DNA from: Chlorogloea sp. CCALA 695
GTDB taxonomy: Bacteria > Cyanobacteriota > Cyanobacteriia > Cyanobacteriales > Chroococcidiopsidaceae
Assembly (NCBI RefSeq): GCF_003003885.1
Contig: NZ_PVWN01000023.1
Span: 1-64,000 of the forward strand
DNA: 64,000 nt
Reading direction: 5' to 3'
This document shows positions 54,210 to 62,785 of the stretch, one piece after another; position 1 is the first letter of the stretch; each line of letters begins with the position of its first letter. The notes below the pieces were generated by a model. That model had not been told where the DNA came from. It made no database searches and worked only from the letters and a program-made list of their open reading frames with translations. Position numbers and translations under genes: made by a program.

Positions 54210-54452
54210 GTGATGGTAAATAAATTTAACTTTTTATATCCTCGAAGTGGCTACTACGGCGACGTTAAGCCAGAGAATCTAGTATTCAATGCCAATTTAC
54301 AAGAGTTTGCCCAGCGCGTTAGCTATATTTCTAACCTGGAAACTGGTGGCAAGCTTTCTCCTGAAGAATCTTATGCACAAATTAGAACGCTGTGGAAACA
54401 ACTCAAACGTAGCAAGAAGGCATTAGGCATTGGTACAGACGCAGCCGAATAA
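54210..54452 (+). CDS. Cyanobacterial small conserved protein, paralogue 3
   Basis: The 80-residue protein (GTG 54210 or ATG 54213) has YYGDVKPENLVFNANLQEFA and NLETGGKLSPEESYAQI. It overlaps the response regulator frame by 23 bases, so the two are probably coupled. Closest in feature to the typical family form (FLYPRSGYYG). Confidence 0.8.
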   Translation: MMVNKFNFLYPRSGYYGDVKPENLVFNANLQEFAQRVSYISNLETGGKLSPEESYAQIRTLWKQLKRSKKALGIGTDAAE

Positions 54453-54822
54453 GATTTTGGTGATTGAAGATGAAGAACTGATTCGAGAAAGTATTGTCTA
54501 CCTCCTAGAAGTCAGGGGTTTTATGGTAATTAATACTGCCGATGGCTATAGTGGAGTTCGTTTGGCAAAAGAGCTTATCCCGGACCTAATTTTGTGTGAT
54601 ATCCGCCTGCCGGGTCTAGATGGTTATCAGGTTCTGAGAGTTGTGCGTGCTGACCCGATGACTGCTAATATCCCCCTAATTTTTCTGACGGCTCAGATAA
54701 GTGTAGCTGATTTTGAACAAAGTCAAAACTTAGCAGTAAACGGTTATCTAGCTAAACCGTTTACCACTGCCGCGCTCCTGAAAGTAATCTCTGATTGCCT
54801 TAACAAAGGTACAGAACGATAA
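54430..54822 (+). CDS. Single-domain response regulator (CheY-like receiver)
   Basis: TTG start at 54430 gives 130 residues. Receiver landmarks: acidic pocket E13-D14 (VIEDEE), phosphoacceptor D57 (LILCDIRLPG), T87 (IFLTAQ) and K109 (YLAKPF). No output domain. It likely relays a signal from a histidine kinase encoded elsewhere. Overlap with the conserved small gene upstream links the two functionally. Confidence 0.9.
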   Translation: MVQTQPNKILVIEDEELIRESIVYLLEVRGFMVINTADGYSGVRLAKELIPDLILCDIRLPGLDGYQVLRVVRADPMTANIPLIFLTAQISVADFEQSQNLAVNGYLAKPFTTAALLKVISDCLNKGTER

Positions 54823-54916
54823 GCTCACCTGACTCTTCCTGGATAGAGACTTTTCCATCCTCACTAAAACTAGCGACCGCTCTTGCCTTGCCTCAATTTT
54901 TCACTATAGACTACAA

Positions 54917-54972
54917 ACTAAAGCTGGTTCTAGGTTTAACTCTCCTAAAAGTGATAGAAGAGGGATATGATT
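54917..54972 (+). repeat. Dispersed repeat, copy 3
   Basis: Core TTTAACTCTCCTAAAAGTGA preceded by ACTAAAGCTGGTTCTAGG and followed by TAGAAGAGGGATATG. Compare 46939-46995 and 48123-48176. It shares the AGAGGG flank and a later AAGGATA with copy 1. Confidence 0.65.
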
Positions 54973-55041
54973 TAAGTTCCTCTAAAGGATACTTAGCCAA
55001 TAGAAACTACCGAGGAAGAATCAGAAGGTACGGACGAGTAA

Positions 55042-55278
55042 TCAATCATCGTTATTTTCTCCATAGCGTTGTCTTTTAGGTCTAGTCATTTGTTTGAGAC
55101 TTTGCTTCCAAACAGTTGCTTCTTCTGGACTTGGATAGTGACCAAGTAATGCCACCAATTCTTGCGCTGGCTTACTTCTTAAGTCCGCTTGGATTCGATT
55201 CCCTAATAATGATACTGCTCGTTCTAACTCATCCTTGGACTGAGGGATTTGGGGTGGCAGTTGCATTTTTTTGGGCAT
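55042..55278 (-). CDS. Hypothetical 78-residue plasmid protein
   Basis: ATG 55278 has GGAG upstream. The product starts MPKKMQLPPQIPQSKDELE and is helical and basic (TRPKRQRYGE at the end), which would suit nucleic-acid binding. No family recognised. It follows the 484-codon gene on the same strand after 65 bases and probably belongs to the same transcript. Confidence 0.55.
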   Translation of the reverse strand: MPKKMQLPPQIPQSKDELERAVSLLGNRIQADLRSKPAQELVALLGHYPSPEEATVWKQSLKQMTRPKRQRYGENNDD

Positions 55279-55342
55279 AGTCCTTTTAGCTCCTTTCTCT
55301 AAAAATTCGCGTAGGGCAAGAGTTCTATCTTACCCTTGGATA

Positions 55343-56779
55343 TTAGTCACCGATTCCATAACACTGCTCCATAAACGTTAACAACTTCTCTTCAAAATCC
55401 GTTAAATATCTCTGCCGTCCCAAGCCTTCAAGTGCATGATAAACACCGCGATCCAGCATTTCTGCGTTATTCCGCAGCCTTTTTATCCGTTTAAGCGTTT
55501 CTGGTAACTGACGGCGTACATCAGGTAAATCAATGGGGTTAAGATTTTCTGGTTTCACAGCAAGTTCTCTGTCATAAACATCAACGGCTATTGTAAAGTC
55601 TCTCACTTCAAATGCGATCGCCCAACAGCCATTATATTTTCGTTCCGCTCCTTCTAATCTAGTCAGGATGAACGCATCACCGATAGTGCAAAAGTCACTG
55701 GCTTTAACCAAGGGCTTTTCCTTGAGACGTTCGACGATGCCTTTAACCTGCTTCCCTGTAGGGTGTTTCCCACCTGTTTCTTGTAAGATTTGCTGCCAAG
55801 CAAATATTTGTTGATTAGGTTGAAAAATCGTCAACGAGCGACAAACAGATTCTTTAGCTGGCAAAATGTGACCAAATTGGTCGCAAAATTCTTTCAAATT
55901 ATTTACAACGTTGGCAGCTTCGATTAAACGGTAGGAATGACGGCTACTTAGTCCAAATCGCTCTTGACAGTAAGCATCAAAAGTCCTATGAGTCGAACGA
56001 TACAGCCGTTTGTCCTTAAGTTCTCGCAATGCCGATCCTGCTTCATAATATGCACGTTCTACTTTTAATTCCAAGCGATGACGCTCTTTTTCCTCGTCTT
56101 GGCTTAACTCACCAATTTCTTGAACAGTAGTAACTACAGCTTCCACCGTAACTACAACTTCTTCAGAGTACGATGCCAGTTCTTTCCTTGATTCAAGGTC
56201 AACCATCTGGGTTTTCGAGGTAATTTCAGGGATAGAACTGTTAGTATCTACTGGCTCTTTACAATGGTTAAGCGCGTCTGGTTTAGAATTTTCAATCCTT
56301 TGCCACTCCTCGCGCTCAAAAACCATTTCCTCAGTTGTCTCTACCGCTCCTCGCGCTAATAACCGCTCTACAGTAAAGATTTTGCCAGCTTCTTCATGAC
56401 CCTCAACGATTTCTATGCGATCTCCTACCGCAATGATTTTTGCCATCGCTGCACTATCAATTTGCAATAAATTCGGCTGTTCGGGAATTTGCAATAAGCC
56501 ATCCCAACTGACCCAAACTTCACCCATGCCTCCAGGGGTGATGCTCAATTGCTTGACAATTCCCAGTAGGGGTGAATTAACTCGGTGGACGGGCATTTTA
56601 AGTTCAAACACAGCCCAAGCTTGTAAATTCTGGCGCTTACTTACTACCCCTGATAACTCTTTTTCAAGCTGTCTATGTTCCTTTACTTTGCTTCGTTGCC
56701 CACGCAGGTTGTCTAGACTGGTATGCAGTTGATTCTCTTGCTCACTCAGCTTTTTTATGTTTTCAGTAACACTAATCAT
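55343..56779 (-). CDS. Plasmid-type protein with HTH-like core and N-terminal coiled coil
   Basis: ATG 56779 (478 residues); the open frame starts at TTG 56797. The N-terminal 55 residues form a coiled coil (KKLSEQENQLHTSLDNLRGQ). A beta-rich region follows (VGDRIEIVEGHEEAGKIFTV, KOW-like). A helical region, LYRSTHRTFDAYCQERFGLS then SYRLIEAANVV, is common in plasmid regulators and partition-associated proteins of cyanobacteria. Role inferred as DNA-binding regulator or partition accessory; not proven. Confidence 0.55.
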   Translation of the reverse strand: MISVTENIKKLSEQENQLHTSLDNLRGQRSKVKEHRQLEKELSGVVSKRQNLQAWAVFELKMPVHRVNSPLLGIVKQLSITPGGMGEVWVSWDGLLQIPEQPNLLQIDSAAMAKIIAVGDRIEIVEGHEEAGKIFTVERLLARGAVETTEEMVFEREEWQRIENSKPDALNHCKEPVDTNSSIPEITSKTQMVDLESRKELASYSEEVVVTVEAVVTTVQEIGELSQDEEKERHRLELKVERAYYEAGSALRELKDKRLYRSTHRTFDAYCQERFGLSSRHSYRLIEAANVVNNLKEFCDQFGHILPAKESVCRSLTIFQPNQQIFAWQQILQETGGKHPTGKQVKGIVERLKEKPLVKASDFCTIGDAFILTRLEGAERKYNGCWAIAFEVRDFTIAVDVYDRELAVKPENLNPIDLPDVRRQLPETLKRIKRLRNNAEMLDRGVYHALEGLGRQRYLTDFEEKLLTFMEQCYGIGD

Positions 56780-56854
56780 GATTGTTACGCCTGTCAAAAT
56801 CTAGTTTTGCTAAAAATATTGGGTATTAATTACCCCTCATCCAACTCATTGTTT

Positions 56855-58078
56855 TTAGGTGCTGCAAGGCTCATTACTGGAATCAGCCACCATTGCCTCA
56901 ATTTCTGCCCAGTCAAGGTGCTTCACTTCGCTCCACAGCTTTTGAATGCCATTGGCAAAATACACCATGATATCCCCTTCATGGGAACAGGAAAACTGCA
57001 TTAATCGCCGCTTCAATGCCTCGCTTGCCCATTCTCCCCATCCGCCTCCTGGCTTGGTCGCACAGGGTTTCAGTCCTTTCTTCAGCGCCGAGATAAACAA
57101 ACCCAACCCCGGTTTCTTTTTCCAAGTAGCCAACGCTTGTTTAAAATACTGCATTGCTGGCTCAATACTGCTAGGGTTCTGATTCAACGCATTAGTCAGA
57201 TTTGAATTGAAACTTAAATCCTCAGCACTTTCACCAACAATCCGCGCTAATTCTTCTAATAGCTGCGAATAGTTTTCCACCTTGCTTGATTCCTGAGCTT
57301 TTACCGAATAGCTTATTGAATCCGCCAAATCCTTGTCGAGTGAAACAGCTTTTTTACTTCGTTGCCTTGGTAGTGATTTAGTTTTGTCTTGACTATCAGC
57401 TAAGAACGACCGCTCTTTGATTTCCGACAAGACAGATTTAGTTTCTGTCACAAAAGAAGCAAACACTGGTTTTAGAGCGTCAGTAAGTGAGTGAGCTAGT
57501 TGTTGTGATAATTCCAATATTTGTCTATTTGATTTAACTTTCCCCCCATCCCCTGTTTTTTCCCCTTGGGGGGTAAGGGGGGATTGGGGGAGTACCTTAA
57601 GGGAAATATCTTCAGAGGGAATACCTTCGTCTATCACTTCTGGTAGGGGTAGGGCTATCACATCTGATAGGGGGGTACTATCAGATGTGATAGGGCTATC
57701 ATTTCTAGTACCCCTATCACATCTGATAGGGGTGGGTGATAAAGATCGGAAATTAATAAATGAACGAAGCTCTTGTAAACACTCGGAAGCTACCCACATA
57801 TGCTGAGGGGTCAGCCGATAAACAGTGCTATACCCTGGACGTTCAATACTCTTAACTAACTTAGCCAATTTGAGCAGTTGTAATGCTCTCCTAGCTCTAC
57901 TCAAGCTCATGCAGCAAGCACTCGCCATGTTGGTAAGGCTTTCCCATGCTTCCCCATTACCAGCGCGGCGAGTTATCCGGGCATAAATGCGAAATTCATA
58001 AGGGTCTAGCCCGTAATCGTCTATTTCGCGTCTGACAAACAGGCTTAACTCAGTTTTTTCTTTGACGGCAGCAGTCAT
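56855..58078 (-). CDS. Winged-helix plasmid protein, putative replication initiator or regulator
   Basis: The 407-residue protein has a strong Shine-Dalgarno (GAGGAGGGAG) and an N-terminal winged-helix region (LDPYEFRIYARITRRAGNGE, SLSRARRALQLLKLAKLVKS), similar to the N-terminal domains of phage/plasmid replication proteins. The middle is low-complexity and its DNA holds the CTATCACATCTGATAG repeats (57631-57735). A conserved C-terminal part has PGGGWGEWASEALKRRLMQFS. Repeats inside a rep-like gene would fit an origin, but family membership is not certain. Confidence 0.5.
   Translation of the reverse strand: MTAAVKEKTELSLFVRREIDDYGLDPYEFRIYARITRRAGNGEAWESLTNMASACCMSLSRARRALQLLKLAKLVKSIERPGYSTVYRLTPQHMWVASECLQELRSFINFRSLSPTPIRCDRGTRNDSPITSDSTPLSDVIALPLPEVIDEGIPSEDISLKVLPQSPLTPQGEKTGDGGKVKSNRQILELSQQLAHSLTDALKPVFASFVTETKSVLSEIKERSFLADSQDKTKSLPRQRSKKAVSLDKDLADSISYSVKAQESSKVENYSQLLEELARIVGESAEDLSFNSNLTNALNQNPSSIEPAMQYFKQALATWKKKPGLGLFISALKKGLKPCATKPGGGWGEWASEALKRRLMQFSCSHEGDIMVYFANGIQKLWSEVKHLDWAEIEAMVADSSNEPCST
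57631..57735. repeat. Cluster of palindromic CTATCACATCTGATAG-type repeats inside the coding region
   Basis: Units: 57631 (CTATCACTTCTGGTAG, degenerate), 57655 (CTATCACATCTGATAG), 57679 (CTATCAGATGTGATAG, the inverse), 57697 (CTATCATTTCTAGTAC, degenerate), 57714 (CTATCACATCTGATAG). The unit is nearly its own complement. They encode the low-complexity stretch of the 407-residue protein. Confidence 0.8.
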
Positions 58079-58453
58079 GAGGCTCCCTCCTCTTCTTCAA
58101 GAGTAGCCGTAGGGGCTGTAATTCCTATTCTGCCGTTATCTAATGTCTTGGAACTAAAAGAATTTGAAATTATTTTAGAAAAATACTTGCCAAAAGGCAC
58201 ACTAAAGCTGCACAATACTATTAATAGCATCGCTTCTTAAACTCCAATTTACGTGTGTGGGTTTAGAGCCTTCGGTGGCGGAAGATAATAGTCTGTTTAC
58301 ACCAGACTTTCCCTACCAACGAAGCTTATTCAATTTTGAATATTATACGGGATTTAGCGCACAAAGCAAAACCCAAGGAAACAATTTTAGATATTGCTGT
58401 AAGCATAAATAGTTCTCCATCAATATTAAAGGGTTCAACTTGGTTCAAAGCTG
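58079..58453. other. Intergenic region without a gene
   Basis: About 375 bases between the winged-helix gene (upstream region on minus strand) and the DUF3102 gene end. No ORF with family character. The strong ribosome binding site of the 58078 gene lies at its left edge, so a promoter is expected here. Confidence 0.45.
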
Positions 58454-58482
58454 AGATAAGGCAATAGAGCTTGCCCTTATCT
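58454..58482 (-). terminator. Hairpin at the end of the DUF3102 gene
   Basis: TTGCCCTTATCT (58471-58482) pairs with AGATAAGGCAA (58454-58464) with one bulged base; it overlaps the stop codon of the gene on the minus strand. A factor-assisted or weak terminator is likely; there is no U-run. Confidence 0.5.
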
Positions 58483-59640
58483 TACTTTTTCTACCTTTAG
58501 TCCAGCTTGTCTCCAGTCACTAATCACAGCGTTGACACGCTTTGCATCCGGTTCAGCAAATAGACCCCGACGGTCTAGGCGATTAACGATAGATAGAATC
58601 TCTAGGGATGGGACAAAGCAATTAACTACTACCATTCCCACCTTCGAGTGGTGGAGTAGATTAAATTCTAAAATTTCATCAAGCAAGTTCGGGTCTTTAC
58701 ACTGCGGTAGATGTTCGGTGATTATGACCCGAACATTAGCTTTTATAGCGGTTTGCCAGTCCCCTTGCTGGGGAAAAGCCAGCAGTAAAGGGACTTGCTC
58801 TGGAATTCGCTGCAAAAACTGACTAGAGTTAGGATCTCCTCCGTAAAGTAAATGTTTTCCTGCTAATTGCCACCAGCTTCCAGCAACATCAGTCGTAATC
58901 ATGGGCGATTGAGTGCCAACTTGTAGTAGTGGCGCTGCTATAGCCTGGAGACTGATGCTAGAATCGGTTGTGGGCAAAGCAATAGCTACAGGCTTAGGGC
59001 GAATAGCAATAATTTCTTGCTTTATACGCGGTTGTGCTAAGGGAACCTGGGGTGTAGGAGACAATTGTGAGGTAGGCTGAACATCTAGTTTAGGTGCTGG
59101 CTCTAACTTGGGGGCAGCAGTAGGCACGGTGTACTTCTGCTTGATGCTTTTAGCAGCTTTACCAGTGATAGATTCACCCGCTTTAGCACGAGCAAGCGCT
59201 TCGTCACGCGCAGCTTGGGGAGTCGAAGGAGCAGCTAGTTCATACAGCGCACTAGGAGCGAAGTTATCAATTTGATAACTCTTCTTAAAAGAATTAGCCA
59301 CTTGCATAAAACGGGCCGCCGTTGGGTAACTCCAGCCAAACTCCGCTTGTAGCCAGGTTAGAAAGTACCCATGCCCCAGTTTATTTTTAACTTCAATCAG
59401 CTTTTGTCCTACGTCGATAATATTTTGTGCAGTACGCTTCATCAAAGCCTGAATTTCATCAGTGTGCTGTTGCAAAAACTGAGAAGTTGGGGCATCAAGA
59501 CTAGCGTAATCAAATCCTTGATGAGCTTTAGGAATGATAGAACTTGGCATGAAGGTTAAAGGAGCAATAGTAAGGCTGTTGCTTCTAATTTTAGCTAGAC
59601 AGTAGCTTTTTTGCGCGGGAGAATTTGTGAGGGTTGCCAT
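58477..59640 (-). CDS. DUF3102-family plasmid protein
   Basis: The 387-residue frame may start at ATG 59640 or, more typically for the family, at ATG 59547 (MPSSIIPKAHQGFDY, 356 residues). The DUF3102 core covers about residues 45-150: FLQQHTDEIQALMKRTAQNI, IDVGQKLIEVKNKLGHGYFL, WLQAEFGWSYPTAARFMQVA, then APSALYELA. The C-terminal half has a Pro-rich linker and an alpha/beta region. DUF3102 proteins are common on cyanobacterial plasmids, with a presumed role in replication or partition. The palindromic repeat array lies right upstream, so it may be the target of this or a neighbouring protein. Confidence 0.7.
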   Translation of the reverse strand: MATLTNSPAQKSYCLAKIRSNSLTIAPLTFMPSSIIPKAHQGFDYASLDAPTSQFLQQHTDEIQALMKRTAQNIIDVGQKLIEVKNKLGHGYFLTWLQAEFGWSYPTAARFMQVANSFKKSYQIDNFAPSALYELAAPSTPQAARDEALARAKAGESITGKAAKSIKQKYTVPTAAPKLEPAPKLDVQPTSQLSPTPQVPLAQPRIKQEIIAIRPKPVAIALPTTDSSISLQAIAAPLLQVGTQSPMITTDVAGSWWQLAGKHLLYGGDPNSSQFLQRIPEQVPLLLAFPQQGDWQTAIKANVRVIITEHLPQCKDPNLLDEILEFNLLHHSKVGMVVVNCFVPSLEILSIVNRLDRRGLFAEPDAKRVNAVISDWRQAGLKVEKVR

Positions 59641-59759
59641 AGTAATGAAAATTTCTCAGAAATCATTTTAGTGAGACAAGACTCGCAGGACAAGAGGCTG
59701 TTGTAAACTCTAGCAGAGAAATTAGTAGCTAAGTAGTGACCGTTGGCATCAGCTACAGT

Positions 59760-60144
59760 CAAATTTTCACAATGTGAAGATTTGACAGAGGAGATACAGA
59801 TGGAAATTTTCACAATGTGAAGATTTGAGAGAAGCCACAGGAAATCACAGGGGTAGTAAAAGGTGGTGTCAGCTACAGGCAAATCTTCACATTGTGAAGA
59901 TTTGGGAGGTAGTACAGATGGAAATTTTCACAATATTTAAGAGGAGTCATGGAGAATTATTAGATAGTGATCGTTGGAATTAGCTACAGGCAAATCTTCA
60001 CATTGTGAAGATTTGGGAGGTAGTACAGGTGCAAATTTTCACAATAGTAAAAATTTAGAAATAGTGGTACAAATTTAAATTTTTACAGCGTGAAGAAAAT
60101 TTGGGAGGTAGTACAGGTGCAAATTTTCACAATGTGAAGATTTG
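59760..60144. repeat. Iteron-like palindromic repeat array (candidate origin or centromere)
   Basis: The unit is CAAATCTTCACATTGTGAAGATTTG or CAAATTTTCACAATGTGAAGATTTG (25 bases, given as halves CAAATCTTCACA and TGTGAAGATTTG). Full copies start at 59760, 59803, 59880, 59991 and 60120. Degenerate or half copies lie at 59921, 60032 and 60070. Flanks also repeat: AGCTACAGGC before several copies and GGGAGGTAGTACAGGTG after others. It sits 120 bases upstream of the DUF3102 start. The perfect dyad suggests a dimeric DNA-binding protein. Confidence 0.85.
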
Positions 60145-60358
60145 AGAGTACCTGCTGCCTTAACCAGTTTTAGCCCGATACAGATACGTTGACTAACAAC
60201 AACACAATTATAACCTGTAGCATATCATAATCAAACTCTAATATTTCTAGTGAATGTTCCTTAAAAAAAAATATTTGACAAGTATAGTGAACCATAAATT
60301 ATCGCTTCCCCCTACAAATTCTTATAATGCTGGTCTTTGCTAAGTTTTGGAGCAGGGC
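60145..60358. other. AT-rich region next to the repeat array
   Basis: About 210 bases with a poly-A run at 60264 and no gene. AT-rich DNA beside iterons is what an origin unwinding region would look like, but this is inference. Confidence 0.4.
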
Positions 60359-60931
60359 TTACAAGCGATCGCCAATAGTTAGTAGCAGGTCGGCAAATTG
60401 TTCTCTGTCCAAACGCTCAGTTGCTTCAAAAGGATGGTGGAATACGAACGAACGCAGCCATTGAGGTTTGATCAGCCAGTAGTCGCTATCCTTAATAGCC
60501 CGTAGCTTCTTATTGCTAATCAAGCTCTTAATCCAAGACTGGGAACGGTTGAGCAGTTTGGATACTGCCGGAACTGATAAATAGCCACCATCGGGTTTGA
60601 GGGAGTGACCGCGCTCCAACAATTTCTTTTCCAATGAGCGCAAGCTGCGAATTGGTCTTCCTTCTTTCTGCGCTTGTCGATTCCAAAAAGTAACCAACAA
60701 CTTCAGGGGTAGCGTTTCTGCTAAATCATCTAAAAGCTCCAACTCTGCTTTGCTCCAAGCATGACGAGAACTGCCAGCCCTCAACTTCATATACCTTGCA
60801 TGGTCAAGAATTTTGTTAGGCTCTAACTGAAGGTAATCGGCAATTTGCGCGATCACTCTGGGATCGTCCTGATAGTTTTCGATTAAGTATTGCCGTTCGT
60901 TGGCGGTTAATCTTCGATATTGCCTGCTCAT
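60359..60931 (-). CDS. HTH-type hypothetical plasmid protein
   Basis: I prefer ATG 60931 (MSRQYRRLTANERQYL, 190 residues); the open frame runs 18 codons further. The N-terminal half resembles a small homeodomain-like or Myb/SANT-like HTH (ANERQYLIENYQDD, RHAWSKAELELLDDLAE). The C-terminal half has VPAVSKLLNRSQSWIKSLIS, a helix-turn-helix pattern, and a final DREQFADLLLTIG. Likely DNA-binding and possibly a copy-number or partition regulator given the adjacent repeat array. No named family. Confidence 0.55.
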   Translation of the reverse strand: MSRQYRRLTANERQYLIENYQDDPRVIAQIADYLQLEPNKILDHARYMKLRAGSSRHAWSKAELELLDDLAETLPLKLLVTFWNRQAQKEGRPIRSLRSLEKKLLERGHSLKPDGGYLSVPAVSKLLNRSQSWIKSLISNKKLRAIKDSDYWLIKPQWLRSFVFHHPFEATERLDREQFADLLLTIGDRL

Positions 60932-61119
60932 AATTAGGTGAGGAATAAAGATGCTACTTGAAAAAAGAATGTGGTCACTCGCCAAGCAGTTTTTGTCGCT
61001 CTCCTCGCCGTGCTGCCCACAGCCTATCTAGCTCTGGCACATACTCGAATGGAACAAACTGGCAAGGCGCGGCGGTCAGCCCTGGCTGGATGAAATCGGC
61101 TTCCCTTCTTTTAAAATCT

Positions 61120-61995
61120 TTAACCAGTAACATAACCACGAATATTTAATGCTCCTTTCAAGTAGGTTTTAATGGCTGACCAGGTAACAAAAACGAAGGC
61201 ATCCTGTGTTGTTTCTTTAGTAAATCCTTCGATGCCCCGACTTGCCGCACTAGATAAACCTTTGCCAACTAAAATAATGGGACGTTGATAAGTGGCATAG
61301 TAGTCAATAGCTTGGCAAACATCATCCCCCGTAACAATACGAGCTTTTAGCTCTAGCATCATTCGATCAGGTATCCACAGATCGAGACGATGATTATTTT
61401 TAGTTGATACTTGACGCTCAACCTCTACACCATGAATCTGCAACCAATTGAATAACTCAAGTTCTAACTCTTGCTCTGGTTGCTGGCGTGGTTTCCGATG
61501 AGCAGTAACAAAGTTTGACTGATACCAGGACGAAAGCGAAACAGGAAACTCAACCAAGTTACTGACAATTTGGTCATCAAGCCAGTAGACGTGATGTTCT
61601 GGTAAGAAAATGCCCTGTTGTAGATATAGCCAGCATTGACGGTCTGGGTCAATTAATTCAAGAATTTTCTCGATTGCGTTAGCATGGCAATTAAGATTTT
61701 CCTGAGCAACGTAAAAATTAACTAGATGTTCTCTATAGCTATTTATATCGACGCAGCTAATACGAGTATTCCATTTAGCTCCGTTAACGCTCATTACATT
61801 TCCATCAGTATCAGTATCAATACTTCTCGCTTCTAAACACTGATAGGATACTACAATGATGTTACGGTTACGAGTAACTGCCTGCTCGTAAGCATATTTG
61901 GCTATGGGAGCAAGTTGTTGGCTCATAAAATCTTCAAAGCTCAAAGGAAACGCAGCTTCCTCTGATGTATTGTTAGTGTTTTCTATAATAATCAC
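61120..61995 (-). CDS. Putative PD-(D/E)xK-like nuclease
   Basis: GTG start at 61995, 291 residues. The C-terminal part has NNHRLDLWIPDRMMLELKAR, with D and ExK spaced as in PD-(D/E)xK nucleases, followed by VCQAIDYYATYQRPIILVGK, the usual helix and strand. The N-terminal 150 residues are of unknown fold (AYEQAVTRNRNIIVVSYQCL). It follows the KilA-N gene by 22 bases on the same strand. The nuclease call rests on one motif; activity is inferred. Confidence 0.5.
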   Translation of the reverse strand: MIIIENTNNTSEEAAFPLSFEDFMSQQLAPIAKYAYEQAVTRNRNIIVVSYQCLEARSIDTDTDGNVMSVNGAKWNTRISCVDINSYREHLVNFYVAQENLNCHANAIEKILELIDPDRQCWLYLQQGIFLPEHHVYWLDDQIVSNLVEFPVSLSSWYQSNFVTAHRKPRQQPEQELELELFNWLQIHGVEVERQVSTKNNHRLDLWIPDRMMLELKARIVTGDDVCQAIDYYATYQRPIILVGKGLSSAASRGIEGFTKETTQDAFVFVTWSAIKTYLKGALNIRGYVTG

Positions 61996-62017
61996 AATGT
62001 TTTAACCTCTCGCGTAA

Positions 62018-62785
62018 TTATCTAGTCAATTCATGAACCTTAGCGCTCATAACGGTTGTGTTGTTCCCCATAACTAAGGAAATCGCTTCATCTAAAACAT
62101 CGACATCAGCCTCAGAATAGACATTCACCATGCGCGTTGTACCACCAACAAATTGCTCCCTCTGGATAGGTTTTTCTGCGTGACGTTGTTGGTAGATTCG
62201 GGCTGCTTCCTTACCGATTTTGCGTAGTTGTGCAGGAGTGGGACGATACCCCAGCACTACAGCGCGGTCTGAAACGGGGTATTCAACTCGTCCAGGCAAA
62301 ACTGGTTGAAGTTTATCTTCGACAAGAATGTTCCGAATACAGTCTTTGAGCAAAATTTCAGTGCGCTCATCACAGCCACCAAGTTGTTGAAATAAGTCAA
62401 GACCCAGCCGAATATTCTCTAATCGTTCTTTAGGTGAGGGTAATAGCGGTGTAACGGCTGGAGCTTTGCCCCTACTCATCCACTCATAGACCCATTTAGA
62501 GACTAAGACGGCAAACTGGGCGCTGCACCATTGACCGAGGTTGATGGCAATTTGGGGATGTACCCAAGTACCACCATTACGACCCCGCTTGACTTGAGCT
62601 AAATCTAATATCGGAATTCCGATGTTTTCACAAAGCGCTTCTAGAAAGGCTTTCGTAGTTTGATTTTCCAAGTAGTGGGCTAACTGCTTACCGCAGGCTT
62701 GGCACATTGCCGTTGCATTGATGTAACCATCAATTGCTCGTTGCCCGATAGTTATTTCATTGACATTATGGGTAATTAGATTCAT
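62018..62785 (-). CDS. KilA-N domain protein
   Basis: The 255-residue protein starts with the KilA-N domain: TIGQRAIDGYINATAMCQA, LENQTTKAFLEAL, KRGRNGGTWVHPQIAINLGQ, and FAVLVSKWVYEWM. KilA-N is a DNA-binding domain of phage and plasmid regulators and antirepressors. The C-terminal half contains LGYRPTPAQLRKIGKEAARI and is of unknown role. Its ATG overlaps the stop of the preceding gene (ATGA). Confidence 0.88.
   Translation of the reverse strand: MNLITHNVNEITIGQRAIDGYINATAMCQACGKQLAHYLENQTTKAFLEALCENIGIPILDLAQVKRGRNGGTWVHPQIAINLGQWCSAQFAVLVSKWVYEWMSRGKAPAVTPLLPSPKERLENIRLGLDLFQQLGGCDERTEILLKDCIRNILVEDKLQPVLPGRVEYPVSDRAVVLGYRPTPAQLRKIGKEAARIYQQRHAEKPIQREQFVGGTTRMVNVYSEADVDVLDEAISLVMGNNTTVMSAKVHELTR

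Noticed and set aside
56415-56732. A 105-codon plus-strand ORF
   Set aside because: Antisense shadow of the 55343-56779 gene without motif support.
59595-59882. A 95-codon minus-strand ORF across the palindromic repeats
   Set aside because: It is built from the iteron-like DNA and the start of the DUF3102 gene region, encodes repeat-derived sequence (NLHIVKI, SSHCENL) and has no family character.
59760-60144. CRISPR array
   Set aside because: Spacings between units are uneven (43 to 129 bases), the units are full dyads, and the inter-unit DNA is itself repeated. No cas genes are present.
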